A stretch of DNA of 64,000 bases from Bordetella genomosp. 1 (GCF_002261335.1 NZ_NEVL01000002.1:124001-188000); one strand, 5' to 3'; positions 19,404 through 27,700 are shown, numbered from the stretch's first letter. Notes: a model not told the origin generated them from the sequence alone. Numbers and translations: made by a program.

Positions 19404-20708
19404 CTAGGGTCGTGCGAGGGATGCGCCCAGCGCATCCAGAAAGGCCGCCACCGCGATGCCGGCCAGCTGGGCGTCTTCCGCGGTCATGGTTTCGAGCGGG
19501 TTGTGGCTGATGCCGCCGTTGCCGCAACGCACGAACAACATGCTCATGGGCACGCGGCGACCGATCAGCATGGCGTCGTGGCCGGCGCCCGAGGGCAACT
19601 CCAGAATCGGGATGTCGTGCTTCGCAAGCGCGGTGCGCCACAGCGCCATGTGGGCCGCGTCGCACGGCGTGGCGGCGGCGCGCAGCAGCTCCTCGCTCTC
19701 GGCCTGCACGCCACGACGCGCGCAGATTTCGGCGATGCGCGCGTCGATGTCGGCCAGCGCGGCGTCGCGCAGGGCATCGCTGCCCGCGCGCACGTCCAGC
19801 GTCAGCAGGCAGGCGCCGGGGATGACGTTGATCGATCCGCCCGGCACCTCGAGCACGCCCACCGTGCCCACCAGACCGGGCTCCTGGCTGCAGCGCGATT
19901 CCACGTACAGCGCGATCTCGGCGGCTGCGCAGGCGGCGTCGCGGCGCATGCCCATCGGCGTGGTGCCGGCATGGCCGGCCAGGCCGGTGAGCCTGAGCCT
20001 GCGCCGCACGCTGCCGGCGATGGCCGTGACCACGCCGAGCGGCAGCCCGCGGCCGCACAGCACCGGGCCCTGTTCGATGTGCACCTCGAAGTAATGCTGC
20101 GGCACTCCCGCCGCAGGCCCCGCGTGCGCGATCGCGGCCGGATCGTGGCCGGCGGCCTCGATGGCCTCGCGCATGCTCACGCCATCGGCATCGCGCAGCT
20201 CGAGCTGCGCCATGTCGAACATGCCGATGTAGGCCGACGAGCCCAGGAAGGTGCTGCCGTAGCGCACGCCTTCCTCTTCGGCGAAACCCACCACCTCGAA
20301 GTCGAACGGCAGCCGTTGCCCGCGCGCATGCAGATCCGCCACCACCGCGATGGGCAGCAGGATGCCCAGCCGGCCGTCGTACTTGCCGCCGTTGCGCACC
20401 GTGTCGAAGTGGCTGCCGGTGCTGACGCGCTGGGGCTGGCCCACGCCGGGCGCGGCGCGATAGCGGCCCACCACATTGCCTGCCGCGTCCTGGTGCACCT
20501 CGTCGAAACCGGCCTCGCGCATCCAGGCCTGCAACTGCAGCGCCGTGGCCTGGTGCGCCGGCGTCATGTAGGTGCAGGTGAGGTGCTCGGGGTGATCCGA
20601 CCACCGGGCCAGGAAGTCGGCCTGGTTCATCACCCGCGCGCCCAGGTCCGGCCGCACGGCCTCATCGGAGGGCAGGGGCTGGGCGGCGGCGGCTGCGTTC
20701 GGTGTCAT
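19404..20708 (-). CDS. Allantoate amidohydrolase / N-carbamoyl-L-amino-acid hydrolase (M20 family)
   Basis: 434 residues from ATG 20708. The di-metal site is intact: H100/D102 in TGSHFDTV, D111 in GGKYDGRLG, E145-E146 in GFAEEEGVRYGSTFLGS, with HIEQGP, GHAGTTPM and the final GNGGISHNPLE. The family includes allantoate amidohydrolase (AllC), ureidoglycolate amidohydrolase and carbamoylases. Next to a PuuE allantoinase, allantoate is the natural substrate, giving ureidoglycine/ureidoglycolate with ammonia and CO2. It is the first gene of the minus-strand ureide operon and its promoter carries the element shared with the M20 gene at 14521. Confidence 0.85.
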   Translation of the reverse strand: MTPNAAAAAQPLPSDEAVRPDLGARVMNQADFLARWSDHPEHLTCTYMTPAHQATALQLQAWMREAGFDEVHQDAAGNVVGRYRAAPGVGQPQRVSTGSHFDTVRNGGKYDGRLGILLPIAVVADLHARGQRLPFDFEVVGFAEEEGVRYGSTFLGSSAYIGMFDMAQLELRDADGVSMREAIEAAGHDPAAIAHAGPAAGVPQHYFEVHIEQGPVLCGRGLPLGVVTAIAGSVRRRLRLTGLAGHAGTTPMGMRRDAACAAAEIALYVESRCSQEPGLVGTVGVLEVPGGSINVIPGACLLTLDVRAGSDALRDAALADIDARIAEICARRGVQAESEELLRAAATPCDAAHMALWRTALAKHDIPILELPSGAGHDAMLIGRRVPMSMLFVRCGNGGISHNPLETMTAEDAQLAGIAVAAFLDALGASLARP

Positions 20709-20772
20709 GAAGAGGGCCTGGAGAGTCGGAAGGGAAGGCCAGGATAGCGCGGGGCTGATGGTGTATTTAATC

Positions 20773-20796
20773 TTAATGCACAAAGATTGTGTACAA
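20773..20796 (-). promoter_or_regulatory. Promoter element of the ureide operon, shared with the M20 gene at 14521
   Basis: Minus strand: TTGTACACAAT, then CTTTGTG, then CATTAA. It matches the element at 14457-14482 apart from a few mostly C/T changes and a two-base gap. TTGT/ACAA forms an inverted repeat around two central bases, as in FCD-GntR operators. It lies 65-90 bases upstream of the ATG. Confidence 0.55.
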
Positions 20797-21014
20797 AATT
20801 GGCTAATGGATTTCCCCTAACCCCCGTGGCGCGATCTCGTCCGCGCCGGCAGCGCCGCGCCCGTCGCCCGCACGCAACGTGTGCCGGCGTTTCGGACGGA
20901 TGCGAATGGCCCATGCCCGCACCCGCGCGCAGCATCCCTTCGAAGGGCGCGCCGCAGGGGCCGCCCGATACGCCGTGGTGGCGTTGCTCGCGATGCCGGC
21001 GGGTGTCCTGGCGC

Positions 21015-21050
21015 AAAAAAAAGCCCGGACCGCGCAAGCGTATCCGGGCT
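21015..21050 (-). terminator. Terminator after the coiled-coil membrane-protein gene
   Basis: Minus-strand stem AGCCCGGA/TCCGGGCT with a 13-base loop followed by a run of eight Ts, 18 bases past the stop codon at 21068. Confidence 0.85.
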
Positions 21051-21067
21051 CTCGGGGAAGGGTGGGC

Positions 21068-21679
21068 TCAGCCGCCGCGCAACCAGTGCTGATACGGCTC
21101 GCGCGTCACGTCGGAGACCGAGGCCAGCACCTTCTGGTGGTTGACCTGATGGCGCAGCATCAGGCGCGCGTCGGCGACCGCGCGCGACTTGCAGAACCAA
21201 TGACAGCTGTGCTGCAGCAGATAGAGCTCGGCCGACAGGTGATAGGCGCGTGCCTTGGAATCCCAGCCCGCTTCATTGTCGACCACGTACGTCATGCCGT
21301 CGGCGTGGATCTGCACCAGCGTACGGAAGTCGCGCAGCATGGCGTTGGGCAGGAAGCGCTCGGCAAACGGCACGCACAGCGACAGCGTGGTCATGCTGGT
21401 GGCATTGGCGGACTCATCGGCCAGGCTCTTGGCCAACGCGCGCACTTGCCCCGCCATCGCGCGCTCGGATTGGGCAAACGTCTCCAGCACCTGCAACTGA
21501 CGCGACTCGTCCGTCTCGCGGATCGCGCGGGCATAACCCTGCGTCAGCGTCTCCATGTGCCGCTCGAGCTGCAGATTGGCCAGGTGGCGGCCGAGCAGGC
21601 CGATGCGCGAACGCTGGTACTGCACGCGCAGAAACTGCCATACGGCGAACATCAGCAGGAGGGAGAGTGCAATATCCAT
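21068..21679 (-). CDS. Uncharacterised membrane-anchored coiled-coil protein
   Basis: 203 residues from ATG 21679 (MDIALSLLLMFAVWQFLRV), giving one N-terminal membrane helix with the rest cytoplasmic or periplasmic. A long charged helical region (about residues 25-95, HLANLQLERHMETLTQGYARAIRETDESRQLQV) looks like coiled coil. The C-terminal half has scattered cysteines, histidines and tryptophans (YLLQHSCHWFCKS) but no motif I recognise. It is bounded by a hairpin upstream and a terminator downstream, so it is a single-gene unit. GC content is like the surrounding chromosome rather than the CDI array next to it. Function unknown. Confidence 0.65.
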   Translation of the reverse strand: MDIALSLLLMFAVWQFLRVQYQRSRIGLLGRHLANLQLERHMETLTQGYARAIRETDESRQLQVLETFAQSERAMAGQVRALAKSLADESANATSMTTLSLCVPFAERFLPNAMLRDFRTLVQIHADGMTYVVDNEAGWDSKARAYHLSAELYLLQHSCHWFCKSRAVADARLMLRHQVNHQKVLASVSDVTREPYQHWLRGG

Positions 21680-22119
21680 CGAAAACCTTTGAGACGAGCC
21701 AGGGTGCTGCGGGCCGATCGAAGCGCAATATAAAAGGCCCAGACTTCGCAAAGTTTGGGCCTTTTGGAAATCCGAGCGGGGCGCAAATATCGTCGTGCGC
21801 TGGGTCTTGATCCCCTGGAACCGTGTTCCTTCAGGAGAACCAAGGCGGCCTCGGATTGTAGCCGCATTTCCCACGTCGCCCGTGTCGGGTACAGGGAAGA
21901 GGAATTCGCCGTCATCGCGTCCAGGCAAGCTGCCGCAGGCGGGGCTGCGGCCTGCCACGCAATCACGCGTCTTCAAATGAATCAGGTCGCGTAATCGAGA
22001 GGGCGATGACTGGGCGCGGCCGTCGAACGGTAAGCGAAGGCGAGTTATCTTAGGTACGAACCAGGTAAAGCGTTCTCGCGGACCTATCAGGGCAGTGGTT
22101 GAGAATCAACCGGTGCGCA
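21680..22119. other. Gene-free stretch flanking the lipoprotein array
   Basis: It holds the hairpin at 21732-21765. At about 22045-22125 is a copy of the sequence that follows other members of the lipoprotein array (core GGTTGAGAATC; compare about 23145-23215 and 23683-23750), marking the outer edge of the repeat region. No gene is supported here. Confidence 0.5.
21732..21765 (-). terminator. Strong hairpin, terminator-like, upstream of the coiled-coil gene
   Basis: AAAAGGCCCAGACTT pairs with AAGTTTGGGCCTTTT around CGCA, with only one mismatch. A/T runs form both stem ends, so it could stop transcription on either strand. It separates the lipoprotein array, transcribed towards it, from the next gene. 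Confidence 0.6.
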
Positions 22120-22530
22120 TCACTTTTTTGCTGTTCTACACGCGGGGTACTGGCTAGCTATTTCTCCCTCGCAAGTGCCAGTGTAGTGATATCCCTTCTT
22201 CATCATGCAGTACTGCAGATCATCAAACTTGCTATCGAAGACCTCCCTTGCCGTTCTGCCATTTAGTTCATCCTCGGAAACTCCGTATTCGCCAATATAG
22301 GATCCACCACAGTCCATCCAATCCTTGCGCCGAAGATCAACATTTGCCGATTCCTTCTCCCATTCATCTCTTGTGGGAGTTGGATACAGAAGTTTTTGAT
22401 AGGCTTCTCGATCGCAATAGGCCAATGGTGTCTGGGGGCCACAAATTGTTCCATTGCCAATGGCGCAACCCGAAAGCACGACAATCAAGACAGCCCCTGG
22501 CACAAAGGTTCTGATCGTGAGTGAATTCAT
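22120..22530 (-). CDS. Lipoprotein, candidate CDI immunity protein (array member 5)
   Basis: 136 residues. Signal peptide with lipobox LSGC, +2 residue Ala (outer-membrane sorting expected), then conserved IGNGTICGP, YCDREAYQKL, KDWMDCGG and CMMKKGYHYTGTC. Six cysteines follow the lipidated one, which suits disulfide bonding in the periplasm. It is the duplicate of array member 2 (23759-24169), exactly 1639 bases away, but has diverged most among the five in the middle of the protein. Its start codon overlaps the stop of a cdiA-tail remnant. Immunity function is inferred from that linkage; no family name is known to me. Confidence 0.7.
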   Translation of the reverse strand: MNSLTIRTFVPGAVLIVVLSGCAIGNGTICGPQTPLAYCDREAYQKLLYPTPTRDEWEKESANVDLRRKDWMDCGGSYIGEYGVSEDELNGRTAREVFDSKFDDLQYCMMKKGYHYTGTCEGEIASQYPACRTAKK

Positions 22531-22643
22531 CCTGATGCCTCGATGAGTGCAGCGATCGCTTGCCAGACTTCAGGTGGCAGAGCTTCCGACATCGCAAAGG
22601 GCGCTGCGGGAGCTATCGCGATAACGGGCCATGTATTTTGTGC
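22527..22643 (-). pseudogene. Displaced cdiA 3'-end remnant before lipoprotein 5
   Basis: 39 codons, in frame and ending in a stop that overlaps the next ATG, translate to a peptide containing APAAPFAMSEALP, then PEVWQAI and a final IEASG. This is a close copy of the C-terminus of the full-length CdiA (APAAPFAMSEALP, SEVWEAISILIEASK). A TAA in the same frame lies immediately before it, and there is no start. It is the scar of a former toxin gene whose immunity gene was kept. Confidence 0.85.
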
Positions 22644-22673
22644 TTATCCACCTGCTAAAAATCAAACGGCCCG

Positions 22674-23084
22674 TCACCTGTTCCTCGCCTTGCACGCAGG
22701 AAACTGGCTGGCGATCTCTCCCTCGCAACTGCTTGTGTAGCGATATCCCTTCTTCATCATGCAGACCTGCATCTCATCAAACTTGATGCCCGCGGCCTCC
22801 AGGATTTCCCTGCCGTTAAGTTCGCTGTCCGAAATCGAGTACCCGCCGTCAAGGTCTCCCCTGCAATCGATCCAATCCTTCTTCCGTTCATCACTATTTG
22901 CCGACGCTTTCTCCCATTCATCCCTGATCGGAGTCGGATGTACCAGCTTTTGATAGGCCTCTCGATCGCAATATGCCGGTGATGTTAGCGGGCCGCAAAT
23001 TCTGCCATTGCCGATGGTGCAACCCGAAAGCGTAACGATCAGGGCAGCTCCCGGAACAAAGGCTTTGATGGTAAGGATGTTCAT
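22674..23084 (-). CDS. Lipoprotein, candidate CDI immunity protein (array member 4)
   Basis: 136 residues, almost identical to array member 1 (24313-24723), which overlaps the intact cdiA; the differences are a handful of residues such as VHP for LYP and DEW for DKW. Lipobox LSGC with Thr at +2, six further cysteines, and the central segment DGGYSISDSELNGREILEAAGIKF identical to member 1. It should therefore neutralise the same toxin as member 1. Its start overlaps the stop of a short cdiA-like remnant. It is part of the 1639-base duplication. Confidence 0.72.
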   Translation of the reverse strand: MNILTIKAFVPGAALIVTLSGCTIGNGRICGPLTSPAYCDREAYQKLVHPTPIRDEWEKASANSDERKKDWIDCRGDLDGGYSISDSELNGREILEAAGIKFDEMQVCMMKKGYRYTSSCEGEIASQFPACKARNR

Positions 23085-23116
23085 CTTGATGCCTCTATGA
23101 GGACGGAGATGGCCTG
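23081..23116 (-). pseudogene. Short cdiA-tail remnant before lipoprotein 4
   Basis: The last twelve codons including the stop read QAISVLIEASR, matching the CdiA terminus EAISILIEASK. The homology ends abruptly upstream, so only the extreme 3' tip was retained. The TGA overlaps the lipoprotein ATG. Confidence 0.65.
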
Positions 23117-23182
23117 CCCTGTCAGAACGTGACGCGGTTATTGTCAGAGGTGCGAACCCACCAAGGCGTTTTCGCAGACCTA

Positions 23183-23626
23183 TCAGGGCAGAGGTTGAGA
23201 ATCAACCGGCGCCCGTAACCTGTTTCTCGCCTTGCACGCCGGAAACTGGCTGGCAATCTCTCCCTTGCAACTGCTTGTGTAGCGATATCCCTTCTTCATC
23301 ATGCAGCGCTGAATGTCATAGAACTTGATTCGGGAAGCCTCTTCAATTGACCTGCCGTCCATATCCTTTTCCGAAATTCCGTAGTCCCCGTTAACACTCC
23401 CGCCACAGTCCATCCAATCCTTCTTCCGTTCATCACTATTTGCCGATGCCTGCTCCCATTCATCCCTGATCGGGGTCGGATGTACCAGCTTTTGATAGGC
23501 CTCTCGATCGCAATACGCCGGTGATGTTAGCGGGCCGCAAATTCTGCCATTGCCGATGGTGCAACCCGAAAGCGTAACGATCAGGGCAGCTCCCGGAACA
23601 AAGGCTTTGATGGTAAGGATGTTCAT
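23183..23626 (-). CDS. Lipoprotein, candidate CDI immunity protein (array member 3, mosaic)
   Basis: 147 residues. The N-terminal 65 residues and the C-terminal segment from CMMKKGYRYTSSC are essentially those of members 1 and 4. The centre (GGSVNGDYGISEKDMDGRSIEEASRIKFYDIQ) is different and closer to members 2 and 5, as expected from recombination within the array. The stop codon of its relatives is lost, adding eleven residues (LRAPVDSQPLP). Lipobox LSGC and the six extra cysteines are kept. The swapped central part may set toxin specificity; that is inference. Confidence 0.7.
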   Translation of the reverse strand: MNILTIKAFVPGAALIVTLSGCTIGNGRICGPLTSPAYCDREAYQKLVHPTPIRDEWEQASANSDERKKDWMDCGGSVNGDYGISEKDMDGRSIEEASRIKFYDIQRCMMKKGYRYTSSCKGEIASQFPACKARNRLRAPVDSQPLP

Positions 23627-23658
23627 CTTGATGCCTCTATGAGGACGGAGATGGCCTG
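23623..23658 (-). pseudogene. Short cdiA-tail remnant before lipoprotein 3
   Basis: The same twelve-codon tip as before lipoprotein 4 (QAISVLIEASR then TGA overlapping the ATG), with nearly identical flanking bases. It indicates that members 3 and 4 were copied together with this junction. Confidence 0.62.
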
Positions 23659-23758
23659 CCCTGTCAGAAGGTGATGCGATGATTGTCGGAGGTGCGAACC
23701 CGCCAAAGCGTTCTCGCAGACCTGTCAGGGCCAGAGGTTGAGAATCCGACGGCGCTCG

Positions 23759-24169
23759 TCACCTGTTTCCCGATTTACACCCAGGGTGTTGGCGGGCAAT
23801 TTCTCCCTGGCAAGGGCCGGTGTAGTGATATCCCTTCTTCATCATGCAGACCTGCATGTCATCAAATTTGATTCGGGCAGCCTCTAGTCCTGTCCTGCCA
23901 TTCATTTCTTTTTCGGAGATCCCATATTCACCACCCAGATTCCCGCCGCAGTCCATCCAATCCTTGCGGCGGTCATCACTAGTTGCTGACGCCATCTCCC
24001 AGTAATCCCTTGTCGGAGTTGGATGTACCAGTTTTTGATAGGCCTCTCGATCGCAGTACGCTAATGGTGTCTGGGGACCACAAATTGTCCCGTTGCCGAT
24101 GACGCAACCAGAAAGCATCGCGGCGAGGGCAACTCCTGGCACAGAGGTTCTGATAGTGATTGAATTCAT
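23759..24169 (-). CDS. Lipoprotein, candidate CDI immunity protein (array member 2)
   Basis: 136 residues with lipobox LSGC (Val at +2) and the shared framework IGNGTICGPQTPLAYCDREAYQKL. The central region (GGNLGGEYGISEKEMNGRTGLEAARIKF) is distinct from member 1, and the C-terminus GEIARQHPGCKSGNR also differs. Six cysteines follow the lipid-modified one. It starts within the stop codon of a 39-codon cdiA-tail remnant and has a duplicate in member 5. It most likely protects against a toxin variant once encoded here. Confidence 0.7.
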   Translation of the reverse strand: MNSITIRTSVPGVALAAMLSGCVIGNGTICGPQTPLAYCDREAYQKLVHPTPTRDYWEMASATSDDRRKDWMDCGGNLGGEYGISEKEMNGRTGLEAARIKFDDMQVCMMKKGYHYTGPCQGEIARQHPGCKSGNR

Positions 24170-24282
24170 CTTGATGCCCCGATGAGTGCAGAGATCGCTT
24201 GCCAGACTTCAGGTGGCAAAGCTTCTGACATCGCAAAGGGCGCTGCTGGAGCTATCGCGATAACGGGCCATGTATTTTGTGC
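24166..24282 (-). pseudogene. Displaced cdiA 3'-end remnant before lipoprotein 2
   Basis: 39 codons ending APAAPFAMSEALP, PEVWQAISALIGASR and a stop overlapping the lipoprotein-2 ATG, homologous to the last 38 residues of the intact CdiA. An in-frame TAA precedes it. The remnant and its lipoprotein together form an orphan toxin-tail/immunity pair. Confidence 0.85.
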
Positions 24283-24312
24283 TTATCCACCCGCTAAAAA
24301 TCAAACGGCCCG

Positions 24313-24723
24313 TCACCTGTTCCTCGCCTTGCACGCAGGAAACTGGCTGGCAATCTCTCCCTTGCAACTGCTTGTGTAGCGATATCCCTTCTTCATCATG
24401 CAGACCTGCATCTCATCAAACTTGATGCCCGCGGCCTCCAGGATTTCCCTGCCGTTAAGTTCGCTGTCCGAAATTGAGTACCCGCCGTCAGGGTCTCCCC
24501 TGCAGTCGATCCAATCCTTCTTCCGTTCATCACTATTTGCCGATGCCTTCTCCCATTTATCCCTGATTGGAGTCGGATACAGCAGCTTTTGATAGGCCTC
24601 TCGATCGCAATATGCCGGTGATGTTAGCGGGCCGCAAATTCTGCCATTGCCGATGGTGCAACCCGAAAGCGTAACGATCAGGGCAGCCCCCGGCACAAAG
24701 GCTTTGATGGTAAGGATGTTCAT
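24313..24723 (-). CDS. Lipoprotein, probable cognate CDI immunity protein (array member 1)
   Basis: 136 residues; its ATG overlaps the cdiA stop codon by four bases, so translation is coupled to the toxin gene, exactly where cdiI lies in cdiBAI loci. The signal peptide ends in LSGC with Thr at +2, predicting an outer-membrane lipoprotein. Conserved motifs are IGNGRICGP, YCDREAYQKL, KKDWIDC, QVCMMKKGYRYTSSC and FPAC. Six cysteines in an exported protein suggest three disulfides. Known CDI immunity proteins are usually cytoplasmic or inner-membrane proteins, so an exported immunity lipoprotein would imply a toxin acting at or intercepted in the periplasm. No DUF could be named. Confidence 0.75.
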   Translation of the reverse strand: MNILTIKAFVPGAALIVTLSGCTIGNGRICGPLTSPAYCDREAYQKLLYPTPIRDKWEKASANSDERKKDWIDCRGDPDGGYSISDSELNGREILEAAGIKFDEMQVCMMKKGYRYTSSCKGEIASQFPACKARNR

Positions 24724-27700
24724 TTTGATGCCTCTATGAGGATGGAGATGGCCTCCCAGACTTCCGATGGCAGAGCTTCCGACATCGCGAAGGGCGCTGC
24801 TGGAGCAAGTGCAATGAGCGACCATGCATCTTGTGCGTTGGAAATAAACTTCGAACGGCCACGGCGGGCATTTCCTTCCTTGTCGTAAAGTCCGCTCAAT
24901 TTCCCGCCGATCATGTCGTGTGGCCCGGCGAATGCCTCGACGATCTTGTCCGCCAGACTTCCTGCGACATACTGAATCCCGAACAATGTTCCCTTCGCTC
25001 CCTGAATTCCACCGGTGGCTCCGATTGCTCTTTTTCCTTCGTCGCTTTCTAGGAACTGTTCCAAGGTCATTTCCAGCGACTTGGAATCAAATTTGACGAT
25101 ATTGTTTCTGTCGCGCTGCAGCGATCCATCCGAGTTCGCAACGCATCGCTCATTCTCCACGCCGCAAACAATATCCAGATCAATTCGAGTGCCCCCCAGC
25201 TTCTTCCCGTCGCCATCGACACCCTCGCTGACTCCCGAGATGTTGCTCAACGGGACATTGCTGCCGTCGGTGATGCCGGCAAACTTCTTCGAGTCCTCTA
25301 TCATCAGCCTGCGCATTTCGCTGGCTGCCGCGGAGAGGGATTCTTTGGTGACGGCCGAGGCGCCTGATCCTGTCACCGCGCCGATCAGGACGTTGAGTGC
25401 GCGCTCTTGCAGCTTGAGGTCTCGAAGCTCGGCTTCGACTGCCGCCTTCGCTTGCGGATCCTTTTCCGCGGCCTTGAGTTTTTCCTGAAGCCCGGCGCGC
25501 TCGCGCTGCGCATACTGGTGCACCTGCGAATACGCCTGCTGCGAGAATGCCGCCGCGATTTCGGCCTGGGCCTTCACCTGGGCGGCGAGCTTCTCCGGGT
25601 CCCAGTTCCGGGTCAGCCCATGGGCGCTGTCGCCGGTGCGCACCTCGCGGTCCAGGCTGGACACGGCTTGTTCGGCGGTCTTGCCGGTTTCGGCATGCTG
25701 GGCGGTGTGATCGCGGATCTCGGTGACGCCAGCGCTGATGCCGCTGCGGGTGGTGCTGTGCTCGCTGCCGTGCTTCTTGACGTAGCCGGGGGCGCCGGCG
25801 TTTGCGCCGGTGCCGAAGTTCTGCCACGACCATTCGCTGCCTTGGCCTGCCACGTTGCTGGCGGGCGCGGCGTCGGATGTCCCGGCCGCGCCCTCGCTCT
25901 GGGGACTGGCGTCCGCCTTCCTGTCGCCCGCGCCCATGCCGAAGCCCCCGGACACGCTCGCGCCCGTCGCCCGGTAGGCGCTGCGGTTCTCGAGGTCGCC
26001 CGCGGTCAGGGTGCGGGTGCTGAGGCGGTTCAGGCCGTCTTGCACGGCTTTGTCCGTGCTGGCGATCACGGCGCCTTTGAGGCGGGTGTCGCCGTCGACC
26101 TCGACGTCGAAGCCGCCGTCGCCCGCCTGGATGCCGCTTTGCTCGCGCACGCTGGCGAAGTCGCCATCGACCTTGGACTTGCCGTAGCTGGCACTGGCCG
26201 CAAAGCCGACGCCGGCGGTGACGCTGCCGCCGATATTGCTGTCCTTGCTCTTGAAACGGCTGGTGTCCTGCAGGCTTTCGATATCGAGATTGCCTCCGAC
26301 GTCCGCCGCCACCTGCCTGCCGCGCGCGACGGCGCCGCGCAGATGGGTGTCGCCACCGGATTCCAGGGTGAGCGTGTCGCCCGCATCGACGTGGGTGTGG
26401 GTCCAGGTGACATCCTGGCCTTTGCCGCTGCCCTTGCCGCGGCTGGCGTTGGCGGTGACGCCAAAGCCGACGCCGTTGGCGCCCACCGAGATCGCCACAC
26501 CGACACCGCCGCTGGACTGGCTGCTGTCGCGTCTGGTCTCGACCGTGTTGCGGGCGGCCAGCAGATCGATGTCGCCGTCCGCCCTCAGGCGGGCGCTGCC
26601 GCCCGCGCGCAGCGTGCTGCCACGCACCGTCAGGTTGGCATCGTCGCCCGCGCCGGTGGCGCTGATGCGCATGTTGCGGCCGGCCACCACGGTGGAGCCG
26701 GCCGCCGTGTCGTAGTGCGTGCTGGACTGGCTGTCGTTTTTGCTGGCGCCGGCCGTGATGGAGATGCTGATGCCGCCGGCAGTGTCGGGGCTGGCCTGGA
26801 CGGCGGTGATGGCGTTCATGGCGCTCATGCCGGTCGTGGCGGCCGCCAGCGCCTTCATGCGGGTATCGGCGGCGTCGTCGGCGGCCCGCTTCATCTGCTG
26901 GCCGGTCTGCACCGCCGATATCACCGGCGCGGTCAGGGCGACCGTCAGGCCGGACTGGCGGAATTTGCTTTGCTGGGCGCTGGTGCCGGTTTCCCGGGCC
27001 TCGACGATGTCGGCCTTCCTGGCGCGGATGTCGACGTCGCCCTTGGGCGCGACGACATGGCTGCCGGTCTGCTGGTAGTGGTCGCCCGCGACCAGCGCCA
27101 CGTCGCCGCCGGTCGCGCCGACGGTCGAGGCCGCGGCACGGGTGCTCGCGCTGTTGCGGTCGCCGCTCTGTGTCCGGTTGCCCAGGGTGACGGCGAGCCC
27201 ACCGTCGTAGAGAAAGCCGCTCTTGCGCGATTCCTTGAAATGGCTCTCCTTGCGGGTCTCGGTGGCGGCCTGGAGGGTCAGGTCGCGCTTTGCCACGACG
27301 ACCGTGCGAGCGTCCGAGACCACATTGCTGCCGGTGATCGTGACGTCCCGCCCCTGGACCGCCACGGTGTTGCCGCTGAAGGTGGTGGACACCGCCCGGG
27401 TTTCCGCCAGGCTCTCGCGGGTGGTCCGCCGGCTGGCGCCCAGCAGGCCCTTGAACGTGTGTTGCCGGCCCTCGCTCCAGTCGTTGCCGGCTTGGCCGGC
27501 CCGGATGTCCACGTCGCGCCGGGCCACCGTCACCACGGCGCCGCGCTCGCTGTTGACGTGGGCGGCGGTGGCGCTCAGGTCGCGGCCGGCTTGCAGGCGC
27601 ACGTCGCCGGCCGTCTCGATGCGGGTGCCGACCTCGCGCCGCTCGCCCTGCCTGAGATAGTTGCTGGCATTGCGCACATTGCTTTCGTGCTCGGCAACCG

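Larger units (their letters stand above)
20709..21067. other. Gene-free stretch between the ureide operon and the next gene
   Basis: It contains the promoter element at 20773-20796 for the minus-strand operon and the terminator at 21015-21050. The GC-rich remainder (20820-21010) shows no coding signal I would support. Confidence 0.5.
22120..23084. repeat. Tandem duplication of a two-lipoprotein unit, copy B
   Basis: Contains lipoproteins 4 and 5 and the cdiA-tail remnant between them. All gene starts, stops and the remnant lie exactly 1639 bases from their counterparts in 23759-24723, so the copies differ by substitutions with no net insertion or deletion. Confidence 0.85.
23759..24723. repeat. 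Tandem duplication of a two-lipoprotein unit, copy A
   Basis: Contains lipoproteins 1 and 2 with the 39-codon cdiA-tail remnant between them; duplicated in register at 22120-23084 (offset 1639 bases). Copy A is the one joined to the intact cdiA. Confidence 0.85.

Noticed and set aside
22120-24723. CRISPR-like array in the repeated region
   Set aside because: The repeats are kilobase-scale copies of lipoprotein genes with flanks, not short regular repeats with spacers, and no cas genes are present.
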